From assembly GCA_963720235.1 (NCBI GenBank), contig OY970389.1, positions 4,836,001 through 4,900,000 of the forward strand: a stretch of DNA of 64,000 nt. Reading direction: 5' to 3'. Every line of letters starts with the position of its first letter. Within the stretch, counting starts at the first letter, position 1. The notes beneath the pieces are model-generated. The model did not search any database. It had not been told where the DNA came from and saw only the letters and a list, made by a program, of their open reading frames with translations. Positions 1 through 7,712 of this stretch are shown here, piece after piece. The stretch is from JACMLC01 sp963720235 (lineage in GTDB: Bacteria > Acidobacteriota > Blastocatellia > Pyrinomonadales > Pyrinomonadaceae). The translations under genes and the position numbers were made by a program.

Positions 1-300
1 GGCTCTTGCCAAGGCGTAGGGCCAATTCCGCGTTAGACAATCTTGATGCTACATAGCCAAGTAGATTTGTTCAGCAATCTCAACTTTTATGCATTAGATC
101 AATGCCATTTACTATCTCTTGACATGACTTGTCACTTGTTAGAATTGCTTACAGTGATTTATTGGTGACTTATGCAAAACATGCTATCAAAATGTAATAT
201 ATATTATTACCACTAGATATTACATATCTGCATTGCGTTAGGAAAGACAATAGACTTTTGAGTGGTCTCCGCTAAGGGAAAGCCCACTTTTGATATGTAC
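1..300. other. AT-rich non-coding flank of island 1
   Basis: No open frame with protein-like composition is seen on either strand. The stretch is much richer in A and T than the backbone after 9950, as is the whole island. It lies downstream of the minus-strand operon that ends at 301, so it may hold that operon's terminator, but no clear hairpin followed by a T-run is visible. Confidence 0.5.
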
Positions 301-1047
301 CTATCCTACTAACTGGGGCCAAGGTAATGTGAAATGCCATTCACTTTCATTGGGCAGGGTCAGCCAAGCAAATGCCAATGCTTGCGCATATGGTTTCCAC
401 ATTCTTTCCTGCGCAGTTTTGAGCAGCTTCTTATAATCGCTCCCGTCTCGGAAGCTAAGGTAAGAGGATTTGATGTAATTGGTTAATATAAAATCAATGC
501 CTAATATCGCATCCATAGGTGGATGCGCAAATCTCGGGGACTCTAAAATCAATGCCGCTCCAAAATTAAGTCTCGAATTCCAAGTATGCCTTCCGCCATG
601 CTGAAAATGATAGCAAGGGTGCATAAACTTATGCGTACTTGCGCTAGGCCGCACGTCTCGATCTAAATGCCAAGAGCACATTGCTGGATTTGTTTTCCCG
701 CCAGAATTATGCTTTCCATTAAGTACTATATTGAACTCTAATGTATAAAGGGGATCTCTGATTTCCCCTCCTTCACTACAGTGACCTGTTAGGCTAGTAC
801 TGAATGCTAAATTGACATCATATATCTTGTCTGGGATACGGTGTTTAAGGTCTTGTTCTTGAATTCTAAAGAGTAATCTCTCTAAGGAATATCCCCAACG
901 ATCATCTGTTCTCGCACGGCATGAGGCAGACGCCTTATACAAAGGTGAAGGATCAGCACATACACCATTCCTTATGAGAATTTCAGCAAGAAGGTCTAGC
1001 TCTTTAGCCCTTTCGAGGCGAAATCTGTGAGGATCAAGCTTCGGCAT
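301..1047 (-). CDS. Protein of unknown function, last gene of a methylase/GHKL/receiver operon
   Basis: A 248-residue soluble protein that I do not recognise. It has no signal peptide or membrane segment. Its most family-like part is the middle, rich in His, Cys, Trp and Pro: 'MCSWHLDRD' near residue 125, 'HPCYHFQHGG' near 145, and 'ESPRFAHPPMD' near 172, which suggests a conserved catalytic or metal-binding core. Its start overlaps the 3' end of the receiver gene by 14 bases, so the two are probably translationally coupled. Position as the last gene of the operon is compatible with an effector or accessory role, but that is inference. No nuclease motif is recognised with confidence. Confidence 0.75.
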   Translation of the reverse strand: MPKLDPHRFRLERAKELDLLAEILIRNGVCADPSPLYKASASCRARTDDRWGYSLERLLFRIQEQDLKHRIPDKIYDVNLAFSTSLTGHCSEGGEIRDPLYTLEFNIVLNGKHNSGGKTNPAMCSWHLDRDVRPSASTHKFMHPCYHFQHGGRHTWNSRLNFGAALILESPRFAHPPMDAILGIDFILTNYIKSSYLSFRDGSDYKKLLKTAQERMWKPYAQALAFAWLTLPNESEWHFTLPWPQLVG

Positions 1048-2182
1048 TTTCTGTTCTGCTGGCCCTAATTTCTTTCAAGCGTTCCATCTCTGTTGGATGA
1101 GGGCGCAAGCCCTCATCTTCCCCTCTCCGTTCGAGCGCAACATTTAGAGAAATATATCGACGATCTTGCCAAGGTTTCGGCTCTTTCTTCTCATCTATGA
1201 GAACACCATCAACAGGGTCAAGAGGCCTACGGGTCACTTCACATATAGTTTGAAAATAATCACCGTAAGATTCGCTTATAGGCTTAGCGTCAATAAGTCC
1301 TTTAATCTCTGTTTTCTCGATTATCATTGCAACGCGCTCTGGGGCACTCAGCGAACTAAGGATTGGCATATCTTCACCAAGAGAGTGCCACCATTTCTTC
1401 TCAACTAATTGAGACCACCATCTAGGCCAAGCGTCATTAAATGATCCACCGTAGGCTGCTCCGCTAAGCACTTGCTCAAGCAGGACATTCCAATCAGGAG
1501 ATTCTTGTTTATCAATTCCTAAGCGAGTTGCGAGCAGGTCTTCATCAACTAGGGGGCCCGGCCTAAAAACGACCTCTTTTAGAATGAACCGGGCGTATTC
1601 ATGAACAGGTAATCTTTCGGACTTAGGTAACGCCCCTGTGAATCGTGGATCAAAAGAATCAAAGATTCCATCATCAAGCGCAAACATTTCAGCTAAGGCT
1701 TGGCCACGAGTAAGCACGGCGGCTATTTCTTTGTAACCATCTGCAAGAGATATTAACTGCTTATTGACCTCATCAGCAGTATCTACAACAACTTCTTTAT
1801 CGTACAAAACGTCAAAGAGATCATGGCTGGTATGATCAGCATAATATGATCTCTGGAGCTTAGGTTTTGTAGACCAGAGTACAATAGGAAGTCCCTTAAC
1901 TTCCTTTGATGTTTCACGAGTCCTAAGCTCCTGTGCTAATGCCCCAGCACGAAATAGTACTGTGACGCCATCGCTAGAAGGGATGTCATCAAGTTGCCAA
2001 TCGAGAATGATCCCATCATAATTTACAAGCGTCTGTAATAGATGTTTTACTTGCTTATCAAATTGATCAGGGCGCTCTGCCACTATTTCTAAGCTATCAT
2101 CATCTCCAACAACAGCACGAATATATGATTCGAGTCTATTAGGATCATCGTCATCATCTATGTAGAGATATTTAGTAGCCAT
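1034..2182 (-). CDS. Receiver-domain (response-regulator-like) protein with unknown C-terminal region
   Basis: The first ~145 residues form a CheY-like receiver: an acidic cluster 'IDDDDD' at 8-13, the putative phospho-acceptor D61 in 'IILDWQLDD', Ser/Thr at 104-105 in 'VLWSTK', and the conserved Lys near 129 in 'LYDKE'. The remaining ~235 residues are not a recognised DNA-binding output domain; they are rich in Trp ('WPRWWSQLVEKKWW') and probably form an effector or interaction domain. I chose the ATG at 2182 because the receiver begins immediately there; an open frame continues upstream to 2290 but that part lies entirely inside the previous gene. With this start the overlap with the GHKL gene is 11 bases. 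The likely phosphodonor is the kinase-like half of that neighbour. Confidence 0.8.
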   Translation of the reverse strand: MATKYLYIDDDDDPNRLESYIRAVVGDDDSLEIVAERPDQFDKQVKHLLQTLVNYDGIILDWQLDDIPSSDGVTVLFRAGALAQELRTRETSKEVKGLPIVLWSTKPKLQRSYYADHTSHDLFDVLYDKEVVVDTADEVNKQLISLADGYKEIAAVLTRGQALAEMFALDDGIFDSFDPRFTGALPKSERLPVHEYARFILKEVVFRPGPLVDEDLLATRLGIDKQESPDWNVLLEQVLSGAAYGGSFNDAWPRWWSQLVEKKWWHSLGEDMPILSSLSAPERVAMIIEKTEIKGLIDAKPISESYGDYFQTICEVTRRPLDPVDGVLIDEKKEPKPWQDRRYISLNVALERRGEDEGLRPHPTEMERLKEIRASRTENAEA

Positions 2183-4499
2183 GTTTCTTAATTTCCTCAT
2201 CTGTGGCGCGTGGGAGTTCAATTTTAAAACAGGTTCTATAGCCTTTGGGAGGTGGCACAAGTCTAATCTCACCATTATAGCTAGTGACAATGTCTTTAAC
2301 GATTTTTAGCCCTAATCCCATTCCGATATTCTCTTCCTGCTCTCCGGCAAGGGGATCGGCAGGTGATGTAGTTGTAAAGAAAGCGTCAAATATACGTGGT
2401 TCGATTTCTGGAGCTATGCCTGTACCATTATCTGAAAAATCAACATATACATTCTTGTCAATCTTCCCGGCCCTCATGAATATCTCTCCTTTAACTCCAG
2501 CCTTCTTTATTGCTTTATGAGAATTTGTAAATAGATTGAAGAGAATAGAAACCCACTCTGATGGGTGCATAGGTGGAGTAAAAATGTCGTATCCGTAAAT
2601 TTTAGGTTCATGAATTAAAATGCCGTACCTTTCCGCAGCAGGTTTTATTGCTTTCTGAAAGCTGCGAAGAACTACTCCTAACTCTTGTAATGCAAGTTCG
2701 CGTCGCGCATTTTCTGACACAGTTCTATCAAAATAAGCGATATAAGTTCTAAATGTATTAAGATGATTTATTAAGCTCTGAGCTACTTTATTATGGCCCC
2801 CAGTCTTGTGTAATTTGATGAAATAATTCGCATCTGCAATTATTGGCGGGAATCGGTGTCTTAGCTCGTGGGTAAACTCGCCAATGATTAATCCCAAACT
2901 TGCTAGAACTCGTAACATTCCCAGTTCGTGGATATTACTAGTTATTTCCTCTTCTTGCTCCGTAGCAGCATCTTCTAGTTCATGAACGAATGCTTTAATA
3001 CTTTGAGCCATTTGTTTAGCAGCCTGAGGAGTATAGTTGCCCTGAGGTTTTGTTGATTCTTGCTCAAGATCCTCAGCAAGCTGGGCGAGGTTTTGAGTCG
3101 TTTCTTTTAATCTGACAGTAGGGCTCTTCTTCTTCTTTTTCCACTTCTTCTGACCAGCAGTTTTTTTACGTTCACGGACCTCAGCTATTCTTAAAACGGC
3201 ACTCTTGAGAACACGGGATGCAAAATCTTCCAGCTCTTTGTAAGCTTCATTTTCTACCAGCCCCTCACGACTTGATGTTTCTTGAAACAACTTCCCTTCA
3301 GGGTCAATTATCTCAACGAAACCGAAAAAATTTATATTTGCATGAGGAGGTAATATTAAACGTCTACCAGACGATGCATCTACAGAGAGCCAATCGTTTA
3401 AAGGTTCACCGTAGGGGAGTACTCTGAAACCATTCCTGTAAACACGAATTCCACCTCTCTCATAAGCCATATCAAGGATCATCCTATTTTGTATCGGTGG
3501 AATATAGCCTGCATTGTAGATATAGTAGTAAGCTTTAAGATTTATGTTTTTGAGATACTTATATCGTTTTTGTGAGTCATCTCGTTCTCTACCTATCTCA
3601 AGCGCCTCCTCGTTTATATTGAGTTGTTTGGACTTAACTGACCAGCCGCCAAGACCTTTGCTATCAACAAAACCTTCTATTTCTGCCAGTGCATATTCGT
3701 AGATTATTTTTTCAACACTGGCGATAACACTTGTTTCCCCATCCTTTATCTTAAATATCTGAACGTCAAAGCCGGGATCAATTTTCGATATTTTGAGTCG
3801 CTTTGAGAGGGGGAATGGCTGAATGAGGTCAGCAATATAACGATAGACGCGAGTTATTGACTCATTGGGCCACGAGTCAGCAAGGTTCTCAATGATTAAA
3901 GTTGTGCCTTGACCGCGCGTTTTTTCTATTTCCTCAATATGACTGGGAATGTTAAGCAAGTCGGCATCACCCTTAAAACGACTCCAATCGATTTGAACTT
4001 TGAAAGCTTTCTTTGATTTCTCTGTCTGTGTAATGACCGTTAGCTTGCTCCCGAGTCGTTGAGCAGCAAAGCGACCAATGCCTTTTTGGCCTGCGCGTGA
4101 CCGTTTAAAGAGGGGCGAAATAGGATGTTCTATCTTTTCCCTTGAAGATAAGCGCATAAAGCCATTAATAAGTAGGCTCCTATTCATGCCAGAACCATCA
4201 TCATCTAACCTAAGAACTCCACCAGGTTTATCTGCGTTCTCGAAAGATAACTTAACCCACGTGGCATCTGCGTCGTATGCATTCTTGACGAGTTCAGAAA
4301 CGGCTGTTTCTTGACGAGCTACCAGCTCTGTCCCTAGTCTACTAATAAGAGCTGCATCAACTGAGAAACGAACGTTGTACGGGTCAAGGCTGGCGATTTT
4401 TGATGAGAGGTCTAGCACTTTACCGAAGTCAATCTCAGGCTGGTCTAAACTCTTAATCAGTTCCTTGCGAAGCCGATCAATATTCTTATCACTTGTCAT
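2172..4499 (-). CDS. Dual GHKL ATPase: MORC-like N-terminal module plus histidine-kinase-like C-terminal module
   Basis: A 775-residue protein with two ATP-binding GHKL modules. The first (about residues 40-210) has the N-box 'AVSELVKNAYDAD' (66-78), 'LDDDGSGM' (98-105) and 'GQKGIGRFAAQRLG' (137-150), as in MORC/Hsp90/MutL-type ATPases. A basic, coiled-coil-like linker follows (about 430-530). The second has an H-box-like 'EFTHELRH' with H544 as the candidate phospho-acceptor, an N-box 'LFNLFTNSHKAI' (653-664), 'DNGTGI' (690-695) and 'GMGLGLKIV' (726-734), as in sensor kinases. No membrane segment is present, so input is cytoplasmic. It lies 26 bases after the methylase gene and overlaps the receiver gene, which implies a His-Asp relay. 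MORC-like ATPases are known near restriction-modification genes; combination with a kinase half is unusual. Confidence 0.85.
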   Translation of the reverse strand: MTSDKNIDRLRKELIKSLDQPEIDFGKVLDLSSKIASLDPYNVRFSVDAALISRLGTELVARQETAVSELVKNAYDADATWVKLSFENADKPGGVLRLDDDGSGMNRSLLINGFMRLSSREKIEHPISPLFKRSRAGQKGIGRFAAQRLGSKLTVITQTEKSKKAFKVQIDWSRFKGDADLLNIPSHIEEIEKTRGQGTTLIIENLADSWPNESITRVYRYIADLIQPFPLSKRLKISKIDPGFDVQIFKIKDGETSVIASVEKIIYEYALAEIEGFVDSKGLGGWSVKSKQLNINEEALEIGRERDDSQKRYKYLKNINLKAYYYIYNAGYIPPIQNRMILDMAYERGGIRVYRNGFRVLPYGEPLNDWLSVDASSGRRLILPPHANINFFGFVEIIDPEGKLFQETSSREGLVENEAYKELEDFASRVLKSAVLRIAEVRERKKTAGQKKWKKKKKSPTVRLKETTQNLAQLAEDLEQESTKPQGNYTPQAAKQMAQSIKAFVHELEDAATEQEEEITSNIHELGMLRVLASLGLIIGEFTHELRHRFPPIIADANYFIKLHKTGGHNKVAQSLINHLNTFRTYIAYFDRTVSENARRELALQELGVVLRSFQKAIKPAAERYGILIHEPKIYGYDIFTPPMHPSEWVSILFNLFTNSHKAIKKAGVKGEIFMRAGKIDKNVYVDFSDNGTGIAPEIEPRIFDAFFTTTSPADPLAGEQEENIGMGLGLKIVKDIVTSYNGEIRLVPPPKGYRTCFKIELPRATDEEIKKHGY

Positions 4500-4525
4500 A
4501 TGAGGTGAAAGGTTACGTCCCCATC

Positions 4526-6208
4526 CTATTCAGAGGAATGCTGTCTTCTGGAGCGGGCTTCCCTTAAAGCGCACCCTAAAGCGGATAAGTGATGTTGCTT
4601 AACTGGATTCGAGTAATTGCTTAAAACAAAGTTATCTGCTTCAGTCTGTGCTTTGTCGCTCATACCTTGCCGCAGAAGAGAATCGATTTTGATGAAAGTT
4701 CTATCTACCACCTCATCTGTCATGCTAGGAAGTAAAAGTTTAATTCTGTAAGCTTCTGAAGGCTCATGTTTCAGCACGCCAGAGCCATAGCTCCGTCCTT
4801 CTATTTCTGCGGATAGTTGGCTAAAAGTACTTAGGATTGATATGGCTATCGCTTTCTTGGAAATGTTATCAACTGCTTGGTTAAAAAAAACCCTATGTAT
4901 AGTATTGGTGGATATTGTTTGTGCTGTGTTCAGTTTTAAAGCTGGGCCTTCAGCCTGCATATAGGATAAAAATGCATCTGGAACTAGACCATCATTAGGA
5001 CGATGCCAGATTTTTCGTTTCTCAAATGTTCGGTTTGTTTTTCTTTCTGCTTTGGGGTAGGTATTTAAATACGTTTTAAGTTTGCCCTCAATTTGATTAA
5101 CTAGAGACGTATCTATTAAAAGACACCTCCTTCCTGTGCGTTTGAGATTCTTAAGATCAGACTTTAGAAGTCTTAGCCCTTTGGCATCACTAAATTTGGC
5201 GAGCACGAAACTCAAAGATTCATCGGGAAGGTTTTCAGATAAGGCCTTCTCTTCGTTAATAACAAAAAATTTATTAGCTCCTGTAACAATTCCTATTTTT
5301 ATCTTGCAAAGGTCTCCTAATGATTTTGATGACTTGCTTGATGCAAGTTCCGTGTAAGACAGAAGAGATTCGCCATTCATTAAAGCTAAGTTAGGACGAA
5401 CCTCAAACTCGACTCCTTGCCAAGACCCTCTGCGCCAACTATCTATTATTGAACTCATGGAAGATAAGTCTGAAGCAAACCCCATCTCGATTGTTCCTTC
5501 ATTCTTAACAGAGTGCCAGTCCTCACAAAGCAAAACTATTGTTCGTTCATCTGTGCCTTGGGACAGAAAAATCCTTTCTCCAAGTGCCAGAACAAGAGAG
5601 CGCGAGAAATATTGCTTCACTAATTGTCTTATCTCTTTAGCGTAATCTGCAAAAATGAAACTGCTTGGAAGTAGCCATGCACATCTACCCCCTTCCTTTA
5701 AGAAAGTAAGACTATGTAAAATAAAGTATGCCCATAAGCTAGGTTTATTGGGCAACCTAATGCCCTGAGCTTCAAGGGAAGCTTTTACTGCCTCCCTTTG
5801 ATCATCTGACATCGAATGATGAGAAACATACGGCGGATTCCCGATTGCTGCCGTAAAAGACTGCACTGCGAAATCCCTTGGTTGTAGCATGAGAAAATCA
5901 TTAAGAAGGAAACGCCTTGATATGTGTGTAATATTTAATGTCCGCGATAGATGCTCAAAGGCCTTAGGGTCTATGTCACATCCGAAGAGTTGAGCTTCAG
6001 GGTTATTACAATTCAGTTGAGAGAGTCTTTCTTTTGAAGAAGCGAGGAAACCGCATCCCCCAAAACCGGGCTCGATCACATAATCCTCAGGAGATCTAAT
6101 AGCCCACTTACATAGAATGTTCGACGCCTCAAGGGGGGTATAGAAGATTCCATTTCTCTTGCGATCTAATTCAGGAAGTGCTAGTGAGGTGGCTTCAGTT
6201 ATGTGCAT
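4526..6208 (-). CDS. Gamma-class N6-adenine DNA methyltransferase (M.TaqI/Eco57I-like)
   Basis: A 560-residue SAM-dependent DNA methylase. Visible motifs: 'NGIFYTPLEASNILCKWA' near residue 18 (motif X region), 'VIEPGFGGCGFL' near 44 (motif I, SAM binding), 'FGCDIDPKAF' near 74 (motif II), and 'AAIGNPPYVSH' near 120 (motif IV, the NPPY catalytic motif of N6-adenine enzymes). The C-terminal ~270 residues would be the target-recognition domain. It is close in size to stand-alone methylases and carries no recognisable nuclease domain. It is the first gene of the operon that continues with the GHKL, receiver and unknown genes. Base composition is AT-rich like the rest of the island, unlike the backbone. 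Confidence 0.88.
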   Translation of the reverse strand: MHITEATSLALPELDRKRNGIFYTPLEASNILCKWAIRSPEDYVIEPGFGGCGFLASSKERLSQLNCNNPEAQLFGCDIDPKAFEHLSRTLNITHISRRFLLNDFLMLQPRDFAVQSFTAAIGNPPYVSHHSMSDDQREAVKASLEAQGIRLPNKPSLWAYFILHSLTFLKEGGRCAWLLPSSFIFADYAKEIRQLVKQYFSRSLVLALGERIFLSQGTDERTIVLLCEDWHSVKNEGTIEMGFASDLSSMSSIIDSWRRGSWQGVEFEVRPNLALMNGESLLSYTELASSKSSKSLGDLCKIKIGIVTGANKFFVINEEKALSENLPDESLSFVLAKFSDAKGLRLLKSDLKNLKRTGRRCLLIDTSLVNQIEGKLKTYLNTYPKAERKTNRTFEKRKIWHRPNDGLVPDAFLSYMQAEGPALKLNTAQTISTNTIHRVFFNQAVDNISKKAIAISILSTFSQLSAEIEGRSYGSGVLKHEPSEAYRIKLLLPSMTDEVVDRTFIKIDSLLRQGMSDKAQTEADNFVLSNYSNPVKQHHLSALGCALREARSRRQHSSE

Positions 6209-7166
6209 GTTTTCAGCGATTCAATTAATGGTCTTTTAGGCTTCACTCAGCCCACACACATTAAAGCTTAGGTTTTGAGCACATAGAAACTGAGTCTTGA
6301 ATGTACAACGTAAGTTACTGACAGAAGGTGGATTTATTCATATGTCCTACCTTATTAGGCTCTCAAAGTACACTCAATAAGTAAACAATTTTAGCATCTA
6401 TATTTCTTAGCGTAAACGGAATTCTGAGATGACTCTAACCAGAGTTCTGATCGATACACTAGTGGTACTCCTACTTAGGTGTGCTTGATGCGCCAGATTG
6501 TCCAGGGCTAAACACAAATATAGAATCGAACGCAATTGGGCTGGCTAAACGAATACTCTAATCCTATCGCTGCATAAATATTGTTGTCATTCCGCAGATC
6601 CCTCAATCAGGCCTATACCCTTCATTGAGTATTCGAGACTCGTCTGCGCAAAGGCGAGCTTCGCACAAGCTGGTGCAAGTTTATCTGCAATAATCCGAGC
6701 TGGGATGCTTGCTGTCAGATTGGCTTTTAGGACAAAGCTTTGTAGAGACCTAAAACAGTGCAGCCTATAAATTACAGATTCTGCCCGAGGCAGGAAAATA
6801 GATATATTCAATATTAGTATTCTGGGAAATAAACATCCTGATATTGATGCTAAAAGTAGCTCCTTCTCAATATCACATCGTCCGCAGCGAGAGCTTCCTA
6901 ATTATATGTCCAAATCTATTAAGTCTGCATCCGTTTATAAACAACGCTCTTAGCAAGCTTACTACATTCTAATGCACGGTAGCCGAGCGTATATGCATTC
7001 CACTGTATAGATACCCTCGAATGACTTGTCATTCGAGGGTATCTATACAGCCTCTATCAAGCGACGGTTAGCAGTGATAGGGAATAACGCATTAAACAAT
7101 CACACAGACCTAATCTAAACTTAACCCTACAAGATCACATTCATCATGCGATAGATGTCAATGATT
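6209..7166. other. Gene-poor AT-rich stretch between methylase operon and primase/integrase gene
   Basis: No convincing gene is seen. A 74-codon open frame on the minus strand (6587-6811) has no recognisable family and no ribosome-binding site. The stretch contains a long perfect hairpin (7003-7050). It lies upstream of the methylase gene, so it should contain that operon's promoter, but I cannot place one with confidence. Probably decayed mobile-element DNA. Confidence 0.45.
7003..7050. repeat. Perfect 23-bp-stem palindrome with 2-base loop
   Basis: Positions 7003-7025 are exactly complementary to 7028-7050, separated only by TT. The arm begins CTGTATAGATACC. There is no T-run after it, so it is not an obvious intrinsic terminator. 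The near-absence of a loop suggests a recombination, replication or cruciform site, or a recent inverted duplication. Confidence 0.85.
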
Positions 7167-7421
7167 TTATAAAATCCCTTTTTGATCTAATGCGCTTGTC
7201 TCTGAGAAATTATTAATAAACTTTCCATCTCTTCTATTCGGAATTTCCGCATTAGGAAATTGTCTACTTTTGATTTCTTTAACTGTTTTTACCAACTCTG
7301 GAAAAGCCATTGGCGAAAACCACATTAGGTAATAGCTAAGCCCTTTGTTTAATACATTTAACAGAATATTTTGTGTTGCAATAGAAAGTGGTAGATGGTA
7401 AGAAAGCGAGTTATTGAAAAG
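7167..7421 (-). pseudogene. Possible 3' remnant of an unrecognised gene
   Basis: An 84-codon open stretch without a start near its 5' end. Its translation has protein-like composition (for example 'SIATQNILLNVLNKGLSYY' and 'FPELVKTVKEIK') and ends at a TAA at 7167. It begins just beside the 13-bp inverted repeat at 7427, as if the 5' part had been removed there. It resembles no family that I recognise. In AT-rich DNA an open stretch of this length can occur by chance, so confidence is low. Confidence 0.25.
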
Positions 7422-7426
7422 TTAAT

Positions 7427-7475
7427 GGGCAACGTCTCGTTTGTTTATCTTGGCGGATATGCCGAGACGTTGCCC
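7427..7475. repeat. 13-bp inverted repeat (GGGCAACGTCTCG) with 23-base loop
   Basis: Positions 7427-7439 are a perfect inverted copy of 7463-7475. It lies about 240 bases upstream of the primase/recombinase gene. Between it and that gene no coding sequence is convincing. It could be a replication-initiation or recombination site of the element, or an operator; the ends do not match the integron attC consensus. Confidence 0.7.
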
Positions 7476-7712
7476 TAGCCACACCCGCGCCGATATTCGA
7501 GATCGGAGCGGTGTAATTACCGCGATTGCGGCGCGGCAGGATTATCCTACCGTTTACACCATTCCTTTTCAACATCAGCGCAGAAAGATTTGCGCCCGTG
7601 TTAGCAATTCAGAGCACCATATCGAAGAACATAGCACTGCTTACTCTGACGCGCTAGGCCAAAGTAGGCATTGAATCAATTGCCGAAGCTGCGCGCCTGA
7701 AAAAGGGCTGGC

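Noticed and set aside
6587..6811. 74-codon minus-strand open frame in the gene-poor stretch
   Set aside because: No family resemblance, no ribosome-binding site and no conserved context; probably chance.
7427..7475. Integron attC site
   Set aside because: The arms do not match the conserved core-site bases at the ends, and there is no integron integrase or cassette array.
7441..7674. 77-codon open frame before the primase fusion
   Set aside because: Starts with TTG inside the loop of an inverted repeat, has no ribosome-binding site and no protein-like pattern.
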